A stretch of 11,880 nt of DNA from Acidobacteriota bacterium (GTDB taxonomy: Bacteria; Acidobacteriota; Terriglobia; Terriglobales; Acidobacteriaceae), in the NCBI GenBank assembly GCA_021779695.1, contig JAJYAE010000125.1:1-11880 (forward strand), read 5' to 3'. The notes under the pieces were generated by a model, which saw only the letters and a program-made list of their open reading frames with translations, searched no databases and had not been told where the DNA came from. Numbering within the stretch: the stretch's first letter is position 1; each line of letters begins with the position of its first letter. Shown piece after piece: positions 7,434-11,880 of this stretch. The position numbers and the translations under genes are program-made.

Positions 7434-7453
7434 GGGGATTCGAAGGAGTCCCC
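7434..7453 (+). other. GC-rich hairpin between pobA and the hydroxycinnamate module
   Basis: GGGGATTC (7434-7441) pairs with GAGTCCCC (7446-7453) around a GAAG tetraloop, giving an 8-bp stem with one T-G wobble. It starts 7 nt after the pobA stop. No T-run follows, so it is not a standard intrinsic terminator. It could be an RNA stability or processing element, or a weak attenuating stem, dividing the pca-pob genes from the downstream three. The rest of the 68-bp gap (7427-7494) shows no convincing -35/-10 pair; GAGGTG at 7481-7486 is the likely ribosome binding site of the next gene. Confidence 0.5.
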
Positions 7454-7494
7454 CGTGAGACAGAAAAGATCAAAGGATGAGAGGTGCGGGTGAC

Positions 7495-8331
7495 ATGTCA
7501 ACTTATGAGGGTCTTTGGACGACGGTGCGAGTGGAAGCTGAAGACGAAATCGGGTGGGTGATCTTTAACCGTCCGGAGAAGCGCAACGCGATGAGCCCGA
7601 CGCTGAATCGCGAGATGCGCGACGTCCTGGAGACGCTGGAGCAGGATGCATCGGTGAAAGTTCTTGTACTGACGGGCGCGGGGGAATCCTGGACGGCGGG
7701 GATGGACTTGAAAGAGTACTTCCGAGAGGTTGATCAGTCTCCGGAGATCATGCAGGAGAAGATTCGCCGGGAAGCATCCCTCTGGCAATGGAAGCTGCTG
7801 CGGATGTACAGCAAGCCGACGATTGCGATGGTGAATGGCTGGTGCTTTGGTGGGGGTTTTTCGCCGCTGGTTGCATGCGATCTGGCCATTGCGGCCGAAA
7901 CTGCAATCTTCGGATTGTCAGAGATTAACTGGGGCATTCCTCCCGGCAATCTGGTGAGCAAGGCTCTGGCGGATACGGTGGGGCACCGAAAGGCTCTGGA
8001 ATACATCATGACCGGAGAGACGTTCACGGGCCGGCAGGCAGCGGAGATGGGACTTGTTAACAAGGCGGTGCCACTGGACCAGCTGCGTGAGGAGACGTTA
8101 ACTCTTGCCAGGAAACTGGCCGCCAAGAATCCGGTTGTGCTGCGAGCAGCCAAACATGGCTTTAAGCGCTGCCGGGAGCTGACGTGGGAGCAAAGTGAGG
8201 ACTACCTCTATGCCAAGCTCGACCAGGCCCAACTGCGGGACCCGGAGCACGGACGCGAAAAAGGCCTGAAGCAGTTTCTCGATGAGAAGAGTATTAAGCC
8301 CGGACTTGAAAGCTACCGTCGCCAAGGGTAA
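7495..8331 (+). CDS. ech: p-Hydroxycinnamoyl-CoA hydratase/lyase (feruloyl-CoA hydratase/lyase, vanillin-forming)
   Basis: Crotonase-superfamily enzyme that hydrates feruloyl-CoA, p-coumaroyl-CoA or caffeoyl-CoA. It then retro-aldol cleaves the product to vanillin, 4-hydroxybenzaldehyde or protocatechualdehyde plus acetyl-CoA. The 278-residue protein matches the recalled Pseudomonas fluorescens enzyme almost without gaps: NRPEKRNAMSPTLNREM (25-41), TAGMDLKEYFREVD (67-80), NGWCFGGGFSPLVACDLA (114-131) and NWGIPPGNLVSKA (145-157). S123, E143 and Y239, assigned to catalysis or substrate binding in that enzyme, fall at identical positions here. The start at 7495 is preferred over the in-frame ATG at 7477. 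It has GAGGTG at 7481-7486 and yields the family N-terminus MSTYEG, whereas the AAAGG before 7477 abuts that codon. The next gene follows after 9 nt. Confidence 0.96.
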   Translation: MSTYEGLWTTVRVEAEDEIGWVIFNRPEKRNAMSPTLNREMRDVLETLEQDASVKVLVLTGAGESWTAGMDLKEYFREVDQSPEIMQEKIRREASLWQWKLLRMYSKPTIAMVNGWCFGGGFSPLVACDLAIAAETAIFGLSEINWGIPPGNLVSKALADTVGHRKALEYIMTGETFTGRQAAEMGLVNKAVPLDQLREETLTLARKLAAKNPVVLRAAKHGFKRCRELTWEQSEDYLYAKLDQAQLRDPEHGREKGLKQFLDEKSIKPGLESYRRQG

Positions 8332-8340
8332 GAAGCGGAG

Positions 8341-10494
8341 ATGCAGGTGATTCAACTGGAGGCAGGGGCGAAAGCCCGACTGAAAATTGATCGGCTTTTA
8401 CGACCTCGCTCGATCGCGGTTGTGGGAGCATCTTCCAAGCCGGGGTCACTTAGTGAGACGGTGCTCGAAAATTTGGAGAGGGCAGAGTACTCCGGCGCGC
8501 TGTATTTGATACATCCGAAGCGGCCCGTCATCCGAGGGCACCAGTGCCTTGGCTCGGTAGAGGAGTTGCCGATTGGGGTCGACTGTGCGGTGCTGGCGAT
8601 TCCCGGCGCAGCGGTTCTTGCCTCTGTTCATGCCTGCGCGGAGAGGCGTGTTGGCAGCGTCATCGTGTTTTCAGCGGGCTTTGCAGAGGCGGGCGAGCAA
8701 GGCCAGGCGGAGCAGCGAGAACTGAACCGGATTGCGCGCGAAAGCGGCATGGTCCTCGAAGGACCCAACTGCCTGGGTATGGTGAATTATGTTGATCGAA
8801 TCCCACTGACATTTGTGGTGACTCCACCGCAGGAGAGGTGCGATGCGCGCGGAGCGGCGATTCTTTCGCAGAGTGGCGCACTGGCAGCGGTGATTGCGGT
8901 CAACATGCGCCATCACAGGATTCCTTTGACGTATTCCGTTTCAACCGGGAATGAGGCATCGACCGGCATTGAAGATTTTCTGGAGTATCTTCTCGACGAT
9001 GCATCGACGCACGTGTTTGCTCTTGTCGTAGAGCAATTCCGGCAGCCCAAGCGACTTTTGCAACTGGCCAAGAGAGCGCGCGCGGCGGGAAAAATCATTG
9101 TGCTGCTGCACCCGGGTCGGAGCCATGCAGCACGCGCATCGGCTGCCACGCACACAGGCGCCATTGCCGGAAACTATGATGTGATGCACACGCTGGTGAC
9201 GAGCGCCGGGGTGATTCATGTAGACAGCATGGAAGAACTGGTCGATGTGACACAGATTCTGGTTCGCTGCAAAGGTCTTCCGCAGGGTGGCGCAGCGGTC
9301 TTCACGGAATCTGGAGCCTTCAAAGCTCTGACACTGGATTTGTGCGAGCGAGTTGGACTGCATCTGCCAAAACTCTCCCCAGAAGCTGAGAGCGCATTGC
9401 GAGAGGCCCTGCCAGCCTTCATTCCGCCCTCCAATCCCCTTGACCTGACGGCGCAGGGTCTTGTGGACCCGACGCTTTATCGCCGCACGCTGCCTGCAGT
9501 GCTGGATGATGACACTTTCGGAAGCGTCTTGCTCGCAATCATCCTCACCGATTCACAGACAACGAGACTGAAGCTGCCGCCGATTCTGGATGCGCTGCGT
9601 ACATTGCGGCCCTCCAAGCCGGTCCTCTTTTCCGCGCTCGATGAAGGGGCGCCATTTGATTTTCCAGAAATTGAAGAGCTGCGCAAGATGGGAGTGGCCT
9701 GCTTTCCGTCGCCGGAGAGAGCGATTCGAGCGCTCGCGCATGTCACGGCAGCGCGACCGATTGAAGAGGGTAGCGGCGATGAACCGAATGCGGCCGCGGC
9801 GATCCACACTCTCCCTGCTGGCACGCTTCCTGAATACATGAGTAAGGACGTTCTGGCGAAGATTGGAATCCCCATTCCTGCTGGACGATTGGCGCATAGT
9901 GCGGAGGAGGCTGTTCAGATCGCGCGCGACCTTGGTTTTCCTGTCGTCTTGAAAGCGCAGTCTGCTGAGCTGGGGCACAAAACCGAAGCCGGCGGTGTTG
10001 CGTTGGGAGTTGAGAGCGCCGAGGCTGTTTTGAAGGCCTGGTCCGTGGTCCATGCCAATGTGTTGAAGCATCGTCCGGGACTTTGTCTTGATGGCATCCT
10101 CGTGGAGCGAATGGGGAGCAAAGGCGTGGAGTTGATTGTGGGGGCGCGCAACGATGCACAATGGGGCCCAGTTTTACTTGTTGGACTGGGAGGCATTTTT
10201 GCAGAAGCCATGCAGGATGTTTGCTTGATGGCTTCGAATTGCACGCCGAGGGCGATTGTGCGCGAGCTGTTGCGACTCCGAGTCAGCGCACTTTTGCGCG
10301 GGTATCGCGGGGCGCCGGAGACAGATCTGGAAGCGGTGGCAGATGCGGTGGCGCGCCTTGGAAAGCTGATGGTGGAAGTTCCCGAGATTGCTGAGGTCGA
10401 TATCAACCCGCTGGTGGTGTATCCGAAGGGGAGAGGCGTCGCAGCTCTGGATGCGTTGATTGTGGTGGCCAAGAAGGATGAATGGCCCGCTTGA
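8341..10494 (+). CDS. ADP-forming acyl-CoA ligase, probable feruloyl/p-coumaroyl-CoA synthetase
   Basis: Member of the NDP-forming acyl-CoA synthetase family (acetyl-CoA synthetase ADP-forming type, alpha and beta parts fused), 717 residues. An N-terminal CoA-binding Rossmann domain (about 15-150, with SIAVVGASS at 24-32 and GPNCLGMVN at 141-149) comes first. A ligase domain follows, with the probable phosphohistidine H271 in THTGAIAG. A C-terminal ATP-grasp domain (about 495-715) has FPVVLKAQS, H546 in GHKTEAGGV, and AEVDINPLVV. It lies between the hydratase/lyase and the aldehyde dehydrogenase, with no AMP-forming ligase in view. It therefore most likely activates ferulate or p-coumarate, as recalled for FerA of Sphingobium; this is inference, since the family also uses short-chain acids. 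The start is uncertain: CGGAG abuts ATG 8341, while GTG 8347 has better spacing. Confidence 0.85.
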   Translation: MQVIQLEAGAKARLKIDRLLRPRSIAVVGASSKPGSLSETVLENLERAEYSGALYLIHPKRPVIRGHQCLGSVEELPIGVDCAVLAIPGAAVLASVHACAERRVGSVIVFSAGFAEAGEQGQAEQRELNRIARESGMVLEGPNCLGMVNYVDRIPLTFVVTPPQERCDARGAAILSQSGALAAVIAVNMRHHRIPLTYSVSTGNEASTGIEDFLEYLLDDASTHVFALVVEQFRQPKRLLQLAKRARAAGKIIVLLHPGRSHAARASAATHTGAIAGNYDVMHTLVTSAGVIHVDSMEELVDVTQILVRCKGLPQGGAAVFTESGAFKALTLDLCERVGLHLPKLSPEAESALREALPAFIPPSNPLDLTAQGLVDPTLYRRTLPAVLDDDTFGSVLLAIILTDSQTTRLKLPPILDALRTLRPSKPVLFSALDEGAPFDFPEIEELRKMGVACFPSPERAIRALAHVTAARPIEEGSGDEPNAAAAIHTLPAGTLPEYMSKDVLAKIGIPIPAGRLAHSAEEAVQIARDLGFPVVLKAQSAELGHKTEAGGVALGVESAEAVLKAWSVVHANVLKHRPGLCLDGILVERMGSKGVELIVGARNDAQWGPVLLVGLGGIFAEAMQDVCLMASNCTPRAIVRELLRLRVSALLRGYRGAPETDLEAVADAVARLGKLMVEVPEIAEVDINPLVVYPKGRGVAALDALIVVAKKDEWPA

Positions 10495-10500
10495 AGCGGG
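10486..10500 (+). other. Hairpin enclosing the ligase stop codon, next to the dehydrogenase ribosome binding site
   Basis: CCCGCT (10486-10491) and AGCGGG (10495-10500) form a perfect 6-bp stem with a three-base loop that is exactly the TGA stop codon of the upstream gene. The dehydrogenase Shine-Dalgarno GGAGG (10501-10505) begins at the next base. Ribosomes finishing the ligase would melt the stem, so it may couple translation of the two genes. No T-run follows, so it is not a terminator. Function is inference. Confidence 0.45.
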
Positions 10501-10505
10501 GGAGG
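10501..10505 (+). promoter_or_regulatory. Ribosome binding site of the vanillin-type dehydrogenase
   Basis: GGAGG, within a longer G-rich run, lies 8 nt before ATG 10514 and supports that start. Confidence 0.7.
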
Positions 10506-10513
10506 TGTCTTGC

Positions 10514-11880
10514 ATGAACGAGGTCAATCTGCTGATTGGTGGCGAGTTTGTTGCCGCAGCCAACGGGCGAGTCTTTCAACGGCGCAATCCCATCACGGGA
10601 GTGCCGGTAACCCGGGCTGCGGCTGCCGGAGGGGCCGATGTGAATGCGGCGATCCGCGCGGCTTCAGCGGCGCTGCCAGGATGGGCGGAAACGGGGCCGG
10701 GCCGGCGCAGAGAGCTGTTGCATGCCGCTGCTGATTGTCTTGTGGCGCACGCGGCGGAATTCGTTACCCGCATGATCGAGGAGACAGGCGCTACGGAAGG
10801 TTGGGCGGGCTTTAATGTTGGGCTGGCAGCGTCGCTTCTTCGCGAGGCGGCGTCGATGACAACGCAGATCACGGGAGAGGTGATCCCGAGTGAAGTACCG
10901 GAAAATCTTGCGTTGGCGGTGCGCCAGCCACGCGGCGTGTGCGTTGGCATTGCGCCCTGGAATGCGCCTGTCATTCTGGGTGTGCGCGCAGTAGCAATGC
11001 CTTTGGCGTGCGGGAACACCGTAGTTTTCAAAGCTTCGGAATCCTGTCCGACGGTGCATCAACTAATTGGAACTGCTTTCCGGGAGGCGGGACTGCCCGA
11101 TGGAGTTTTAAACGTACTAACCAATGACCCTCTGGACGCAGCAGACGTGGTGGGTGCGCTATGCGATCATCCGCACGTACGGCACCTTAACTTTACGGGA
11201 TCGACGCGCGTCGGGCGGATCCTGGCGGAGCGCGCCGGACGAAATCTGAAGCCCGTACTGCTGGAGCTGGGTGGAAAGGCTCCGCTGATCGTGCTGGACG
11301 ATGCCGACATTGATGCTGCGGCGCATGCCGCAGTGTTCGGGGCATTTCTGAATCAGGGACAGATTTGCATGTCGACGGAGCGGATTGTGGTTGATGAGAG
11401 CGTAGCCGACGCCTTCGTGCAGCGGCTCTCTGAGCGGGCGGCGCAATTACCCGTGCGAGATCCATCGCTCGGGCCGGCAATTCTTGGATCGATGGTTGAT
11501 TCGGCGCCAGCGGAGAGAATTCGTATCCTGATTCAGGATGCGGTTGGCAAAGGCGCGCGGATCACGGCCGGAGGGGGCGGTACGGGCACTCTGATGGAGG
11601 CGACTGTCCTGGATCATGTGACGCCTGCGATGCGCATTTATGGAGAAGAGTCTTTTGGCCCCGTAGTGACGGTGGTACGGGTACGCGGAGATGAGCAGGC
11701 GCTGGAGACGGCGAATGATACCGACTACGGTCTATCCGCGTCGATCTTCAGCCGGGATATGGCGCGAGCCTGGAAGATGGCCCAGCGGCTGGAGAGCGGC
11801 ATGTGTCACATTAATGGGCCGACGGTGCACGATGAGGCCCAGATGCCATTTGGCGGCGTGAAGGCCTCGGGCTATGGTCG
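10514..11880 (+). CDS. vdh: Vanillin / 4-hydroxybenzaldehyde dehydrogenase (partial, 3' end missing)
   Basis: NAD(P)+-dependent aldehyde dehydrogenase that oxidises vanillin to vanillate and 4-hydroxybenzaldehyde to 4-hydroxybenzoate, removing the aldehyde made by the hydratase/lyase. The open frame runs 455 codons to the window end with no stop; the family is about 480-490 residues, so only a short C-terminal tail is missing. Catalytic elements are N149 (APWNAP), K172 (FKASE), E250 (LELGGK), C284 (QICMSTER) and E377 (EESFGP). FTGSTRVG (227-234) is the cofactor glycine-rich turn. The GQICMSTERIVV sequence and the near-terminal HINGPTVHDEAQMPFGG are typical of vanillin and benzaldehyde dehydrogenases rather than acetaldehyde or succinate semialdehyde dehydrogenases. 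It is separated from the ligase gene by 19 nt and is probably co-transcribed. Exact aldehyde preference is inferred from context. Confidence 0.92.
   Translation, partial: MNEVNLLIGGEFVAAANGRVFQRRNPITGVPVTRAAAAGGADVNAAIRAASAALPGWAETGPGRRRELLHAAADCLVAHAAEFVTRMIEETGATEGWAGFNVGLAASLLREAASMTTQITGEVIPSEVPENLALAVRQPRGVCVGIAPWNAPVILGVRAVAMPLACGNTVVFKASESCPTVHQLIGTAFREAGLPDGVLNVLTNDPLDAADVVGALCDHPHVRHLNFTGSTRVGRILAERAGRNLKPVLLELGGKAPLIVLDDADIDAAAHAAVFGAFLNQGQICMSTERIVVDESVADAFVQRLSERAAQLPVRDPSLGPAILGSMVDSAPAERIRILIQDAVGKGARITAGGGGTGTLMEATVLDHVTPAMRIYGEESFGPVVTVVRVRGDEQALETANDTDYGLSASIFSRDMARAWKMAQRLESGMCHINGPTVHDEAQMPFGGVKASGYG

Noticed and set aside
7434..7453. Intrinsic terminator after pobA
   Set aside because: The stem is good, but no T-rich tract follows, so it is recorded as a hairpin of unknown role rather than a terminator.
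7427..7494. Separate sigma-70 promoter for the hydroxycinnamate module
   Set aside because: No credible -35/-10 pair with normal spacing could be found in the gap. A non-consensus or alternative-sigma promoter cannot be excluded.
1..11880. Undescribed defence, mobile or RNA-based system
   Set aside because: Every stretch is accounted for by recognisable aromatic-catabolism genes. The largest gap is 68 bp, and no direct repeats, CRISPR arrays, transposase, tRNA or rRNA were seen.

Overview
The window is a stretch of accessory catabolic DNA from a moderately GC-rich bacterium. All twelve genes lie on the + strand and almost every base is coding. The host cannot be fixed from sequence alone. 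The mixture of a glutaconate-CoA-transferase-like PcaIJ pair, an ADP-forming acyl-CoA ligase in the ferulate step and separate (unfused) pcaD and pcaC would fit a soil bacterium such as an Acidobacteriota member, but this is a low-confidence guess.

Layout. Positions 2-6248 carry the complete protocatechuate branch of the beta-ketoadipate pathway in the order pcaI (5' end cut off), pcaJ, pcaF, pcaH, pcaG, pcaB, pcaD, pcaC. pobA (4-hydroxybenzoate 3-monooxygenase) follows at 6248-7426. After a 68-bp gap with a GC-rich hairpin comes a hydroxycinnamate module: a hydroxycinnamoyl-CoA hydratase/lyase (7495-8331), an ADP-forming acyl-CoA ligase that is probably the feruloyl/coumaroyl-CoA synthetase (8341-10494), and a vanillin-type aldehyde dehydrogenase (10514 to the window end, cut off a few tens of residues short). 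Genes overlap by 1, 4, 8 or 14 nt or are separated by 9-19 nt, apart from the one 68-bp gap. The tract therefore looks like one long operon, or two closely abutting ones, with promoter and end outside the window.

How the genes work together. p-Coumarate or ferulate is activated to its CoA thioester, hydrated and cleaved to 4-hydroxybenzaldehyde or vanillin plus acetyl-CoA, and the aldehyde is oxidised to 4-hydroxybenzoate or vanillate. PobA converts 4-hydroxybenzoate to protocatechuate. PcaHG opens the ring, PcaB, PcaC and PcaD lead to 3-oxoadipate, PcaIJ moves CoA from succinyl-CoA onto it, and PcaF cleaves it to succinyl-CoA and acetyl-CoA. The window thus holds every enzyme from p-coumarate to central metabolites, with PcaI and the dehydrogenase only partly visible. 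Ferulate would also need a vanillate O-demethylase, which is not present. No regulator, transporter, RNA gene, mobile element or CRISPR array was seen.
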